A stretch of DNA of 64,000 nucleotides from Methylocaldum marinum (GTDB lineage Bacteria > Pseudomonadota > Gammaproteobacteria > Methylococcales > Methylococcaceae). The notes under the pieces were generated by a model. The model worked only from the letters and a program-made list of their open reading frames with translations, had not been told where the DNA came from and did no database searches. The stretch covers positions 5,221,501 through 5,285,500 of the forward strand of contig NZ_AP017928.1 of NCBI RefSeq assembly GCF_003584645.1. The letters run 5' to 3'. Below, one piece after another: positions 1 to 8,458 of the stretch; the stretch's first letter is position 1; each line of letters starts with the position of its first letter. A program made the position numbers and the translations under genes.

Positions 1-18
1 CCGTACCAGTTTGTTCAT
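1..18 (-). CDS. possible 5' end of an unidentified gene running off the window
   Basis: On the minus strand an ATG at position 18 reads MNKLVR before leaving the window. It is preceded by an AGGGAA ribosome-binding-like sequence about 6 bases upstream. It is too short to identify; only the start signal supports it. Confidence 0.25.
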
Positions 19-93
19 GCTGTTTCCCTGAGCTTCGGTTTTCACGCGAACTTGAGGCTCCCGTGCGAGTGCTTATCCGGTGCATCGAAGCGG

Positions 94-1101
94 TCAGCCG
101 CCGTTTCCGGAATCTTTCTCTTTGCCGTCGCCATAAGCTCGGCCTATGGTATCGGCCATGTGCGCATTGCGCTCGCCCATGGGCGCGGTTTCGCCCACGG
201 TGGTGTCCTGCGTGGTTTGATGCTCCATTTCGGCATTGAGTTCGGCGCCGAGGAGTATCACGTAGGCGGTGAGATAAAACCAGGTGAGCAGGATGATGAT
301 GGCGCCGACCGAGCCATAGGTCTCGTTGTAGTTTCCGAAGTTAGATACGTAGAACGAAAACAGGCCGGAACCGATCAGCCAAAGGACTACCGCCAATACG
401 GCACCGGCACTGACCCATTGCCAGCGCGGTCTGTCGCGGCAAGGTCCGTAATGGTAGATGAACGCCAAGCCGAGAATGAAAGCGAGCCCCAGCAGTGGCC
501 AGCGCAGGAATGAGAACAGGAATGCCAGAATCCCGCCTAGGCCCGTAAAGCTCAGGAAAGCAGGCAGGCCGGCAATGAGACCGATGGAAGCCAGTGCGAA
601 AAAGATGCCGCCGAAGGTGAAGCTTAAAGCCAGCCCGTTCAGCTTCAGGAAGTTTCTTTTTTCCTGTTCGTTGTAGACGATGTTCAGCGCGGTGATCAGG
701 GATGTGATGCCTTTCGTGGCGCTCCAGACCGCCAGTATCAAACCGATGAGGACTCCCAGGCTCAAGGTGGTATTGGCATGGCTCGCAATGTCGTTAAGCT
801 GTTTGCTCAGCAAGGTGTGGGCTTCGGCCGGAACGATCTGCGCCAGCGCTTCGATTTCTTTCTGAACATCGGCGGGATCGGCAATCAGGCCATAAATGCC
901 GATCAGGGCCGCCAGCGCGGGGAAAATCGCCAGCAAAGCGTAGAATGCGACTCCGGCCGCCACGATCGAGATATTGTCGTGGACCAGCGAGTCCTTGACC
1001 CGGTAAGCGATGTCCCGCCAGCCTTGAAGGGGGATCTCCCAGGGCCGCGTTGCCGAGCGGCCTCGGTTGTCGTAAGCGGAAGCGTCGGGCGATGTCGGCA
1101 T
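94..1101 (-). CDS. YihY/BrkB family inner-membrane protein
   Basis: The 335-residue product has the YihY/BrkB family layout: a first hydrophobic segment around residues 42-65 with the sequence AAGVAFYALLAIFPALAAL, then five or so further membrane segments up to about residue 290, and a hydrophilic tail. The biochemical function of the family is not established; RNase BN is an obsolete name for it. The start is supported by GGGAGG about 9 bases upstream. It lies downstream, in the same direction, of a run of small stress/envelope proteins, which suggests a membrane-stress role (inference). Confidence 0.85.
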   Translation of the reverse strand: MPTSPDASAYDNRGRSATRPWEIPLQGWRDIAYRVKDSLVHDNISIVAAGVAFYALLAIFPALAALIGIYGLIADPADVQKEIEALAQIVPAEAHTLLSKQLNDIASHANTTLSLGVLIGLILAVWSATKGITSLITALNIVYNEQEKRNFLKLNGLALSFTFGGIFFALASIGLIAGLPAFLSFTGLGGILAFLFSFLRWPLLGLAFILGLAFIYHYGPCRDRPRWQWVSAGAVLAVVLWLIGSGLFSFYVSNFGNYNETYGSVGAIIILLTWFYLTAYVILLGAELNAEMEHQTTQDTTVGETAPMGERNAHMADTIGRAYGDGKEKDSGNGG

Positions 1102-1181
1102 TGGGTCTACCTCCCTGACGAATTCGAAAAATATCGAACTGCCCGATGGAAACGCGTCGTCACGCTCTCAGATACATAATC

Positions 1182-1212
1182 GCCATGACGCGCGGGGGCG
1201 TCATGGCTTTTT
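1182..1212 (+). terminator. hairpin with T-run between yihY and the DUF3618 gene
   Basis: GCCATGACG and CGTCATGGC form a perfect 9-bp stem around an 8-base loop, followed by five T on the plus strand. The T-run is on the plus-strand side, while both neighbouring genes are on the minus strand, so it may act mainly against plus-strand read-through or as a weak minus-strand terminator. Confidence 0.5.
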
Positions 1213-1239
1213 CGAGGCTAGTCGCGCTTGGGCCGTGAG

Positions 1240-2448
1240 TTACGGCGTTTTAGGCGAATCGTAGCCGGTTTCGTGACTCATCGCTGCGGAGTGGCGTCGA
1301 TCGGGCATGCCCCGCCGCCGCTCTTCGGCGGACGTCATTCGGGTTGTAGCTCCGGTCTCGGCCAGGAACCCCTTGCGGCGGTCGCGTACACCGCCGCGGC
1401 GCTCGCCCATGGGCGGCACGCCGCCGGGCATTTCGCCTCCTGCAACCCCGGTTATGCCGCTCATGGCCTCGCTGATCGCGCTCCCGGCCGTCGTACCGGA
1501 ATTGGAGATCAAGGGCGAGGGACTAATGCCCGGTTCGCCGGCTTCCAGACCGTGTTGTATTTCCCCCGCCGTCGAACCGGCGGTGATCGGGCTGCGTTCG
1601 GCTTCGGTCGGGCCTTCATGCGCCGGACCGCCGGCACTCGCTTCGCTCTCGCCCTCATGCATGATCTCTCGGCCGGTTTCGCGAGCCTCGTGCGCCAATC
1701 GATCGCTGACTTCGCCCATCATCTCGTCTTCCATGCGCGTACGCGGCATGGCAGCGCCGAGCGCCGCGCCGATGGCGAGCCCCAGCACCCCCAGGACCAG
1801 GGGCTGTTCTTGAACGACATGCTCGTACTCGTCATGGACGGCGTGGCCGACGCGTACCGCGCGTTCCCGCGCCCTATGGGAGACTTCTCCGGCTTTTTCG
1901 CGGACGCTGCTCATGGTTTCGCCGACCGAATGCCGAACCTCGCTCGTTTTTTCACCGATTGCTTCCCGGAAGTGGCCGACTTTTTCCGATGCGCCGGCTT
2001 TGGCATGTTCCAGTCCGGCTCCCGCCGGGCCATGTCCTTTGGCCCCGCTCGCGCCGTGGGGCATGGTACGGGGTATCTCGCCATGTTCGCTGTGCAGGCT
2101 TTCCATGCGGGGAGATGATCCGATTCCGCGGGAAGGCTTTCCGAACCGGGAAAGAAACTGCCGACCTTTGCCGCCGTTTCGGCCAGACATTGTGAGCCAG
2201 GTAAGTCCCACGCCGAGCAGGGCCACCGGAATCGGATTTTCCTTGATGACGGCCCCGGTATTCATGCCGAAGCGCCGCAGGTTTTCGTTGACTTGTTTTT
2301 CGTCCAGATAGTCCAAGGCTTGATCCAGGAGTTGTCCGGGTGAAAATTTCTTTTGAATCGTATCCAATGTCTCTGCCATTTGCGTCCGGGTGCGTTCGAT
2401 GTCGGTTTCGATTTGTTCCGGACTTCTGGTCTCGTCATAAGTAGCCAT
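1240..2448 (-). CDS. DUF3618 domain membrane protein
   Basis: The product is 402 residues from the ATG with GGAG 8 bases upstream; a longer upstream reading exists but lacks such a site. Residues 1-60 (SPEQIETDIERTRTQMAETL and following) match the DUF3618 N-terminal helix seen in proteobacterial envelope proteins. A membrane segment lies at about 72-88 and a glycine/alanine-rich hydrophobic stretch at about 212-232. The rest is a long low-complexity, charged, Gly/Glu/Arg-rich tail, so the protein is much longer than most DUF3618 proteins. Such proteins commonly neighbour holin-X-like and YqjD-like genes, as here. Function unknown; an envelope or osmotic stress role is inferred from context. 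Confidence 0.75.
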   Translation of the reverse strand: MATYDETRSPEQIETDIERTRTQMAETLDTIQKKFSPGQLLDQALDYLDEKQVNENLRRFGMNTGAVIKENPIPVALLGVGLTWLTMSGRNGGKGRQFLSRFGKPSRGIGSSPRMESLHSEHGEIPRTMPHGASGAKGHGPAGAGLEHAKAGASEKVGHFREAIGEKTSEVRHSVGETMSSVREKAGEVSHRARERAVRVGHAVHDEYEHVVQEQPLVLGVLGLAIGAALGAAMPRTRMEDEMMGEVSDRLAHEARETGREIMHEGESEASAGGPAHEGPTEAERSPITAGSTAGEIQHGLEAGEPGISPSPLISNSGTTAGSAISEAMSGITGVAGGEMPGGVPPMGERRGGVRDRRKGFLAETGATTRMTSAEERRRGMPDRRHSAAMSHETGYDSPKTP

Positions 2449-2575
2449 GGTTTTCTCCACTGCGCTTGCTTTGAGAGGGTGCATCCCGATATCCGGCCGC
2501 GCGGCCTTCTCGGAATGGGCTGATCAAGCGGTTCTCGAAAAGCCGGACATCTCTCCCAAAGCCATTTGAAAACTG

Positions 2576-3025
2576 TCATATCCGCGTCAATTGCTGTTCG
2601 ATCCAGGCTCGATGCCGCCGTTCGTCCGCCAGGTTGCGCTCGAGCATCGGAAGTGCCTGAGGCAGGATGTCGGTTCGCTGCAAAGCCTGGTTGTAGGCCT
2701 GGTTGGTGTCGTCCTCATTCGATTTCATGGCCTGAAGAATGCCTTTATCGCCGGCAATGTTGCCGATGATCACCTTGCCTTGCGTTAGGACGGACTTGAA
2801 ATCGGTTTCGGTAGGGGGCAACCGGCCAAGATCGCGTACGATACTGCTGAGCTCCTGGATATGGCGCTGGTGATCGCTCATGAACTGAGCGAGCTGGTCC
2901 CCCAGCGCCCCGTCGTCAATCCTCTTGATGGCGGTTTCGTACGCGGCGGCCGCATCGAAGTCGAGCTCGATCAGATGGGTGAGCGTTTCGATGAATGAAT
3001 CCTCATTTCCGATTAGCGTAGGCAT
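2576..3025 (-). CDS. DUF2383 (PA2169-type) ferritin-like four-helix protein
   Basis: The 149-residue protein is almost entirely helical and contains the regularly spaced Glu/His pattern of the DUF2383/PA2169 four-helix-bundle family (LIELDFDAAAAYETAIKRI near the N-terminus, SDHQRHIQEL in the middle, ERNLADERRHRAWIEQQL at the end). The family resembles ferritins, but metal binding is not established. The start at 3025 is chosen over 3046 because GAGGAA lies just upstream. A diverged paralogue sits at 5728-6168. Confidence 0.8.
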   Translation of the reverse strand: MPTLIGNEDSFIETLTHLIELDFDAAAAYETAIKRIDDGALGDQLAQFMSDHQRHIQELSSIVRDLGRLPPTETDFKSVLTQGKVIIGNIAGDKGILQAMKSNEDDTNQAYNQALQRTDILPQALPMLERNLADERRHRAWIEQQLTRI

Positions 3026-3073
3026 ACGGTTCCTCGATCGTCCCAACGGTTCTTTTCTTTAAACGATTTCGAG

Positions 3074-3496
3074 TCACTTGATATGCTCGCGCAAAACGTC
3101 CGAATCTCTTCGGAGCGACTCGCCGGACTTCCTGGGCATGAGATTCCTTGCCTTGAGATTGCTACGGCCTTTTTGCAGCAGTACCAGGCCGACGATGGCG
3201 GCGATGGTGCCGATGATGAGGGGCGACAACCAGGGATAATCGACAGCTACGGTGCCCAGAATCTCGTTGAGGCCGGCAACCGCCGCCAGCAACAGCATCA
3301 GGAAGCCCGCAAACAGGACGGCGCCGCCGACCGTAAGTGAACCGACCCCGGTGCCGGCTTCCGATACTTTTTCGGAAAGCTCGGCCTTCATCAGTTGTCC
3401 TTCCTGGCGGACGAGTGTCGACAACTCCCGCGTAAAGTCCGTTACGAGTCCGGCAAGCGAAGGCTCTTTCTTGCCTGTAACTTCATCTGGTTGCAT
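3074..3496 (-). CDS. holin-X-like (DUF1469) membrane protein
   Basis: The 140-residue product has an amphipathic N-terminal half (LVTDFTRELSTLVRQEGQLMKAEL, typical of the phage holin family / Actinobacterial holin-X group) and two membrane segments at about residues 53-80 and 90-110. GAGAGGAA precedes the ATG at 3496. The name reflects topology; these chromosomal genes are widespread in stress clusters and there is no phage context here. It lies between the DUF2383 and YqjD-like genes in the same direction. Confidence 0.75.
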   Translation of the reverse strand: MQPDEVTGKKEPSLAGLVTDFTRELSTLVRQEGQLMKAELSEKVSEAGTGVGSLTVGGAVLFAGFLMLLLAAVAGLNEILGTVAVDYPWLSPLIIGTIAAIVGLVLLQKGRSNLKARNLMPRKSGESLRRDSDVLREHIK

Positions 3497-3587
3497 GACG
3501 GTATTCCTCTCATTAAACATTGCGCCGGCGGCATTGACGCCGGATTTTTCCCGTGGGGAATAGACGGATTTTTTGGGACCGAAAGCC

Positions 3588-4118
3588 TCAGTGGGTATAT
3601 CGGGTTTCGGTGCCCGAACCTTCGCCGGACCGGTATGCGGGCTCGGTTTCTCGCCGCTCCGCGGAGCTTTTGAGAAATCGTGTCAGCATCAAGCCCACGA
3701 GTACGCTGCCTCCGAAAAAAATTCCGGGATTGCGGCGGGCGAAGTCTTCCGTCTTTTTCACCATGCTGCGAAGATCGCCTTCGCGAAGGGTATAGACCAT
3801 CTTGTCGAGCGCTTCCGCAGCACGATCCACATAGCGGGCGGTGGTGGACTGTTCCTGCTGGTTCAACTGTTGTGCGGCCTTATGCAAGGCTTCCGCCATG
3901 CCGCCGATTTCCGAGGCTGCCGCGTCGCGCTGCCCCTTGAGCAGGGATTCACCTCGCTGCCTGGCTTCGTCCTTCAGCCGCTGCATTTCGTGCTTCATTT
4001 CCCCCGCCGCCTGTTTCGCTTCTGTCCTGACATCCGTGCGCCCCGTTTCCGTGGCCGTGCCGCCTTGCGTCGAGGAGGGCGATTTCTGTGCGCCCAAATC
4101 GGTATCCATGTTGGCCAT
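3588..4118 (-). CDS. YqjD/ElaB-like membrane-anchored helical protein
   Basis: The 176-residue protein consists of a Thr/Ser-rich start, a long charged helix (about residues 30-130), and a C-terminal hydrophobic anchor at about 138-156 (GIFFGGSVLVGLMLTRFL). This is the architecture of the YqjD/ElaB ribosome-associated inner-membrane proteins, although similarity is in layout more than in sequence. The start has GAGGTGA upstream. It is the first gene of the minus-strand run 4118 to 1240, probably one transcription unit. Confidence 0.6.
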   Translation of the reverse strand: MANMDTDLGAQKSPSSTQGGTATETGRTDVRTEAKQAAGEMKHEMQRLKDEARQRGESLLKGQRDAAASEIGGMAEALHKAAQQLNQQEQSTTARYVDRAAEALDKMVYTLREGDLRSMVKKTEDFARRNPGIFFGGSVLVGLMLTRFLKSSAERRETEPAYRSGEGSGTETRYTH

Positions 4119-4828
4119 GACATCACCTCATGATGGTTTGTAATTAATAAAGTATTCGCCGAGATACTATTGAAAGCCAGTCGTATTACTTCGTACGGGT
4201 CCGGGAATAAACCTGGGTGATCCGGATAAAGCGTGCCGCTTCGAGAGGTTTTAGGAGAGAGTCTTTCGAGATATTCTTTCGTTCCATGAGGTGGCGGATG
4301 CTGCCGGATTGGCCATGGTTATAAGCGAATATTCAAGGGCCAACGTGCGACATGTTTTTGAGGCCGTTTTGGCGGGCTTGTCGATAAGGCGATATATTTT
4401 CTTTTAAGCAACAGGGATCCGCTTATTTTGTCTCGTTATTACAACAAGTTGGGAAGTAGCCAATAATATGAAGCCCTGTTGTTTGCTGTCAATGATGATT
4501 AAGTCAAATCCGGGATTCAGGGCCGATTATCGTGTTTAATTCGAGGCTATTCTTAGGGCTTATTAATCCGTTATGGACGAGTGCCGGCGGATGGGCTCCG
4601 ACGGGCTTATATATTGTGTCCGAATCTCAGCGTTTCCCCGTCACGATTCTCCGGGCTGATCGGGGTGAGTGATTTGTCGGACACCCGTCGGTTTCGACGC
4701 TTCGCGGTGTCGAGACCTGGCGTAATTGAGATCCGGTAATCACGATGACGGAGTCGGCGATGTTCGAGCGCATGGATTAGGTCTCTACGATTTTATTCGA
4801 ATGCAGGTTCGAAAAGTTCGGTATGAAA
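4119..4828. other. 710-base intergenic stretch without recognised gene
   Basis: No coding sequence, RNA or repeat is recognised between the YqjD-like gene and the IS element. It probably holds the promoter region of the 1240-4118 operon. The stretch 4380-4560 is noticeably richer in A/T than its surroundings. Confidence 0.6.
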
Positions 4829-4845
4829 GTCGATATGGTGGTGGG

Positions 4846-5313
4846 TCAAGTTAGTTGAAAGCAGTGGCGATTAATGAAGAGGCCGATCACCCCATCGTGA
4901 AGCAACTCAGATTTTGAAAAGCAGATCGTTTTGCGAGTTAAGCGCTTGATGCGAGTGCGTAACAAAAGGTTTTTGTTTTCGATCTTTTGCGTATATTTCT
5001 TACCAATGACGTGCTGGTTTGCCGGAATGAACGCCGCATAGCTTGGCCAATCATCGGTGTAATAGGTTCGAATATTGAAAACGCGCAGATTGGCGATCAA
5101 TTGTTCGCAAACGTCCTCTTTGCGCCGCCCAAACACAAATGACAAAATGCATCCGGTGGCGGCGTCGATGGCGTACCAGAGCCAACGTTGGTTCTTCTTG
5201 CGAGCCCCATAGCTCCACTGTTCGTCCGCCTGAACATCCATCGGCGAATCAAAGAGATGCCTGATTTCCACGGCGATTTCCCGAGAGCCGATGTAAGGAT
5301 TCACCGTGACCAC
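4846..5313 (-). CDS. insB: IS1-family transposase, InsB part (frameshift product with InsA)
   Basis: This frame encodes the DDE catalytic part of the IS1 transposase (DEQWSYGARKKNQRWLWYAI, RRKEDVCEQL, YYTDDWPSYAAF). The frame is open upstream of the first possible GTG start through the run of seven A at 5323-5329. A -1 slip there would fuse it to InsA to give InsAB' of about 243 residues, as in classical IS1. Its stop codon lies almost inside the left terminal repeat. Confidence 0.9.
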   Translation of the reverse strand: MVTVNPYIGSREIAVEIRHLFDSPMDVQADEQWSYGARKKNQRWLWYAIDAATGCILSFVFGRRKEDVCEQLIANLRVFNIRTYYTDDWPSYAAFIPANQHVIGKKYTQKIENKNLLLRTRIKRLTRKTICFSKSELLHDGVIGLFINRHCFQLT

Positions 5314-5576
5314 TTCGGTGGACTTTTTTTCAGTGTAGACATGACTGTGTTTTTCCCAATCCCGAGAACACGAGCGGTATCTCGAATACCACTGCCATTC
5401 ATCGCCATGTCAACAATCTGTTCTTTGATACCGGACTCGTAGGCCCGGTAAATGTATTCGGTCTTGAAGGTGCGCCCACAGTGCTTGCAACGAAAGCGGG
5501 GGTAACCACTCTGTGTACCATAGCGCACCACATCGGAACTTTTACAGTATTTGCACGGAATCGTTTGATAGGCCAT
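5301..5576 (-). CDS. insA: IS1-family InsA regulatory/DNA-binding protein
   Basis: The 91-residue product, the same length as classical InsA, begins with a CxxC...CxxC zinc-finger (KYCKSSDVVRYG, FRCKHCGRTF) followed by a helix-turn-helix (GSGIRDTARVLGIGKNTVMS). The start at 5576 is preferred to 5588 because the family begins MAYQ/MA. The frame ends shortly after the A7 slippery run and overlaps the start of the InsB frame. InsA binds the terminal repeats and represses transposition in IS1 (family knowledge). Confidence 0.9.
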   Translation of the reverse strand: MAYQTIPCKYCKSSDVVRYGTQSGYPRFRCKHCGRTFKTEYIYRAYESGIKEQIVDMAMNGSGIRDTARVLGIGKNTVMSTLKKSPPKWSR

Positions 5577-5727
5577 TGGTCCAGTCAATGCTTAAGCTAA
5601 GAAATAATTGTACATTGTAGTATATAAACTACTTAAACCCACCACCGTCGATATAAATGCGGCGCGGTGTACGGAGTGCGACGGGGTTCGACCTCGATGC
5701 GCTCTCCGTGGCCGCGCCGGACCGAAC

Positions 5728-6168
5728 TCAGGGGGACTCGATGAGCCTGTTCAAAACATTGAGATGCTGCTGCTGTCTCGGCAGCAGCGTGGTTTGAATC
5801 AAGTTTCGAACATCGGCGGGAAGATCCGTCTCCTGCAAAGCGTCCTGGTAATCCTGAATTCCGTTCTCTTCGCCTTGGCGCAGGGCGGTGAGCGCGGCCT
5901 TATCGCCTATCAATTTAGCGCCGCCCATGACCATCTTCGACCAGGTTCCCCAGGCTCCGGAATCTTCCGTGGGCTTGCCTCCGTTCCGGATGATCCGCTC
6001 CCTGAGCTTGTTGGCGGAGTCCCGATGATCTTCGCAAATCGAGGAAATTTGCGCGGTCTCGGCGATTTCCGGCTCCGAGCGCAGTTTGTCCAAAGCCTGT
6101 TGATAGGTTTCTACGGCGGAAATCTCGTCGCGCAATAAGGTATTAAGTTTGGACTCGTCCCATGGCAT
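5728..6168 (-). CDS. DUF2383-like ferritin-fold protein, second copy
   Basis: The 146-residue helical protein has the ferritin-like Glu/His spacing (RDEISAVETYQQAL, ICEDHRDSANKLRERI, LRQGEENGIQDYQDAL, LLPRQQQHLNVLNRL). It resembles the product of 2576-3025 in length and pattern but is clearly diverged. GGGAG lies upstream of the ATG. It is probably co-oriented with the stress genes at 6212 and 6966. Metal binding is not shown. Confidence 0.75.
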   Translation of the reverse strand: MPWDESKLNTLLRDEISAVETYQQALDKLRSEPEIAETAQISSICEDHRDSANKLRERIIRNGGKPTEDSGAWGTWSKMVMGGAKLIGDKAALTALRQGEENGIQDYQDALQETDLPADVRNLIQTTLLPRQQQHLNVLNRLIESP

Positions 6169-6211
6169 AAACGTCTCCCGATGTCTGCTTCGTGGAGTGA
6201 GTGTCGGACGT

Positions 6212-6730
6212 TTAGGTGACGCTGGCTTCGCCGGTTACGGCGATGTCTTCCGCATTGGCCCGTTCGAAGATTTCTTTGACTTTGGAGCGTTCCTGACTGT
6301 CGTCGGTGTGCACGGAAATCAAAATATTTCCGTTCTTGATCTTCCCCTCGTAACGTTTTGCCTCGTACTCGGGGATGCCCATGCCGACCAGTGCTCCCAC
6401 CAGACCGCCGGTCGCGCCGCCGATGGCGGCTCCACTGAGTGCGCTCATGATGGGACCAGCGGCTACGAACGGTCCGACGCCCGGTATGGCTAAAGTGCCG
6501 AGCCCGGCCAGCCATCCCAGTATGGCGCCCACGCCCATGCCCGTGACACCTCCGGTAGTGGCCCCCTCCGGCGCCTTGGTGTGCTGCTCGTGAGCAAAAT
6601 CTTTAGTGGTCGATTTATCGGGGAAAAGAACGGAAATATCGTTGTTCGAAAAACCTGCGGATCTCAGGCGGTCGATGATCAATTCAGCCTGATCTCTGGT
6701 CCTGGCAATGCAAAATACTGCTTTTTCCAT
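6212..6730 (-). CDS. general stress protein with glycine-zipper membrane region (YflT-like)
   Basis: The 172-residue protein has an N-terminal alpha/beta segment (residues 1-40, FCIARTRDQAELIIDRLRSA then NNDISVLFPDK) like heat/low-temperature-induced YflT-type proteins. A Gly-rich hydrophobic centre follows at about 58-118 with glycine-zipper spacing, then a C-terminal segment KRYEGKIKNGNILISVHTDD. Close relatives are common in bacteria as small stress-induced proteins of unknown mechanism. AAGGAG precedes the start. It sits between the DUF2383 and CsbD genes. Confidence 0.7.
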   Translation of the reverse strand: MEKAVFCIARTRDQAELIIDRLRSAGFSNNDISVLFPDKSTTKDFAHEQHTKAPEGATTGGVTGMGVGAILGWLAGLGTLAIPGVGPFVAAGPIMSALSGAAIGGATGGLVGALVGMGIPEYEAKRYEGKIKNGNILISVHTDDSQERSKVKEIFERANAEDIAVTGEASVT

Positions 6731-6965
6731 GACAATCTCCTTGTGGCTATAGGGTATAAGAACCTTAAGAGGGTTACATAAGGTATTGAGGCAATCGTGC
6801 TCTATGCTGAAGATGTCGGTAATGAATCCGGCGGCTAAAAGAATAAAGGACGCCCCGACCGTTCCGATCCACTCATATCCTGACCGGCTAACGGCACATA
6901 ATCCATTCGCGAAGTCAGAAGCGCATGGAAAAAGAAATAGCCGTCAGCCGGACAGCATATTCGAT

Positions 6966-7157
6966 CTACATCTTCATGCTTTCTACTTGCTTTTCGGCTT
7001 CTTCACGCGCTATTCCGTATCTTTCCTGAATCTTGCCTATGAGTTTTTCTCTTTCGCCATTAATCTCGTCGAGCTCGTCATCGGTCAATCGACCCCACTG
7101 GGCTTTAATAGTGCCTTTGACCTGCTTCCAGTTTCCTTTTACCTGATCCCAATTCAT
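6966..7157 (-). CDS. CsbD family stress-response protein
   Basis: The 63-residue product MNWDQVKGNWKQVKGTIKAQ... is a typical CsbD-like protein, with the WxxxxGxxKQxxGxxK opening and the GK..E.YG.....E...Q pattern later. The start at 7157 is set by this opening. CsbD proteins are sigma-B or general-stress induced in other bacteria with no known biochemical activity. It is the first gene of the stress cluster read on the minus strand. Confidence 0.9.
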   Translation of the reverse strand: MNWDQVKGNWKQVKGTIKAQWGRLTDDELDEINGEREKLIGKIQERYGIAREEAEKQVESMKM

Positions 7158-7434
7158 GGTTTTTCTCCGAGATATTTGCCGCTGCACCGAAATAAACGGC
7201 CTGGCGGCTCGTTAAATTGAGTACATATACGTATTGACCGCATGGGTACATTTTGTCGACGGTATGAATTTCCACGTGGTCAACAGTTTGTAAAAGTTCG
7301 ACAAAGCCACCCGCGAAAGATTCCTCCTGATAATATTTTTGAACATCCGTTTACGATGAGTGTCGTAAACGGCTTGTGATCCATTTCGCGCCAGGGTATA
7401 AAATCCCTAAATCTGCTTTCGGAGGAGTTGCATC

Positions 7435-7593
7435 ATGACCGAGGAGCTCAAGCCTTCATGCGGCGATCGGGAACTCGAGAAGGACCCGGCGAGAAAATCC
7501 GAACCGCAAAATGCACCGCGCAAGGAAGCTGAGCGTCCGGAGCCGACCCGCTACGGCGATTGGGAGAAGGATGGACGGTGTATCGATTTTTGA
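7435..7593 (+). CDS. SdhAF4-like (DUF1674) succinate dehydrogenase assembly factor
   Basis: A 52-residue reading frame starts at ATG 7435 with a strong GGAGGAG site and ends RYGDWEKDGRCIDF. That C-terminal motif is the signature of the DUF1674/SDHAF4 family, which binds flavinylated SdhA and aids its assembly with SdhB in mitochondria and alphaproteobacteria. The N-terminal half is charged and low in complexity, as usual. It lies 94 bases before sdhC in the same direction, consistent with being the first gene of the sdh operon. Its short length makes it easy to miss. Confidence 0.87.
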   Translation: MTEELKPSCGDRELEKDPARKSEPQNAPRKEAERPEPTRYGDWEKDGRCIDF

Positions 7594-7687
7594 TGTTCAT
7601 GCGTGCCGGCGCTGCAACGGGCGCCGAGTCGCGCTCGCGCGGCTGCCGTCGCAGCCTTTGCCAATTCCTTAACGGTTTCGACATCAT

Positions 7688-8056
7688 ATGAGCGAACGTC
7701 CACTGTCGCCCCATCTTCAGGTTTACCGGCTGCCTCTGACCGCGGTCTTGTCGATCACCCATCGGATGACCGGAGTACTGCTGAGTGTCGGTCTGGTTTT
7801 CTGGGCAATATGCCTGATGGCGGTAGCCGAGGGAGAAGCTCAGTTCGTCTGGGTTCAAGCCATTCTCCGTTCGGTGCCGGGCACCTTATTGCTTTGGGCC
7901 TGGCTTTTTTCCCTGTTCTTTCACCTTGCCCACGGCCTCAGGCATCTGATCTGGGATACCGGGCATGGTTTCGACCGGGAAAGCCTGGATCGGTATGCGT
8001 ATATGGAGCTGGTCGGTGCGGTTTTGCTGACGCTGGGTTTATTCGTACTCACATAA
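7688..8056 (+). CDS. sdhC: succinate dehydrogenase cytochrome b556 subunit
   Basis: The 122-residue protein has three membrane segments and the SdhC hallmarks SPHLQVYRLPLTAVLSITHRMTG (residues 7-28) and HLAHGLRHLIWDTGHGF, the latter carrying the expected haem b axial histidine region. It anchors SdhAB to the inner membrane and contributes to the quinone site. sdhC-sdhD-sdhA-sdhB follow in order with short spacing. Confidence 0.95.
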   Translation: MSERPLSPHLQVYRLPLTAVLSITHRMTGVLLSVGLVFWAICLMAVAEGEAQFVWVQAILRSVPGTLLLWAWLFSLFFHLAHGLRHLIWDTGHGFDRESLDRYAYMELVGAVLLTLGLFVLT

Positions 8057-8076
8057 ACACGATGGCTTGAGGGCCT

Positions 8077-8457
8077 ATGAACTATCAATCACCGCTGGCC
8101 CGTGCCCGTGGACTGGGCTCGGCCAAACAGGGAACTCATGAATGGTGGCGCCAGCGGGTGACCTCGATCGCGCTGATTCCCCTGGTCTTTTGGCTCGCGC
8201 CGGCAGTCGTGTCGCTGCCCCACGCGGATTACGAGCAAGTCGTCCGATGGATAGGGACGCCTTGGAACAGTATTTTTATGTTGTCTTTCGTCATCCTGGT
8301 GTTCTATCACGCCATGCTGGGACTGCAGGTGGTGATGGAGGACTACATTCATACCGAGTGGCTGAAGATGCTCAGCATTCTGGGCATGAAGCTGGTTTTT
8401 TCCTTTCTGGCGCTGGCGTCGGTGTATGCCACGCTGCGCATCATCTTCATGGGGTAG
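8077..8457 (+). CDS. sdhD: succinate dehydrogenase membrane anchor subunit
   Basis: The 126-residue product has three membrane segments and the SdhD motif FYHAMLGLQVVMEDYIH around residues 83-101, where the His and Asp match haem/quinone-site positions of the family. The N-terminus (GSAKQGTHEWWRQRVTSIALIPL) is typical of SdhD. Its stop is one base before the sdhA start. Confidence 0.94.
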   Translation: MNYQSPLARARGLGSAKQGTHEWWRQRVTSIALIPLVFWLAPAVVSLPHADYEQVVRWIGTPWNSIFMLSFVILVFYHAMLGLQVVMEDYIHTEWLKMLSILGMKLVFSFLALASVYATLRIIFMG

Positions 8458-8458
8458 C

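Larger units (their letters stand above)
4829..5654. mobile_element. IS1-family insertion sequence (4837-5646) with 8-bp target duplication
   Basis: The element spans 4837-5646 (810 bp). Its ends are inverted repeats starting GGTGGTGGGT; the match continues imperfectly inward. Both flanks carry the direct repeat GTCGATAT (4829-4836 and 5647-5654), the 8-9 bp duplication expected for IS1-family insertion. It encodes InsA and InsB joined by a frameshift signal. Intact ends, open frames and a perfect duplication argue for a recent insertion. It lies between the YqjD-like gene and the second DUF2383 gene and does not interrupt a recognisable gene. Confidence 0.93.

Noticed and set aside
4740..5730. 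Gene possibly interrupted by the IS1 element
   Set aside because: Removing the IS and one target copy leaves a short frame with an in-frame stop (TAG at about 4776) and no recognisable motif, so no broken gene is claimed.
6780..6960. Possible tiny membrane-protein gene between the glycine-zipper and CsbD genes
   Set aside because: A hydrophobic stretch exists in one minus-strand frame (GTVGASFILLAAGFI) but has no start codon or ribosome-binding site.
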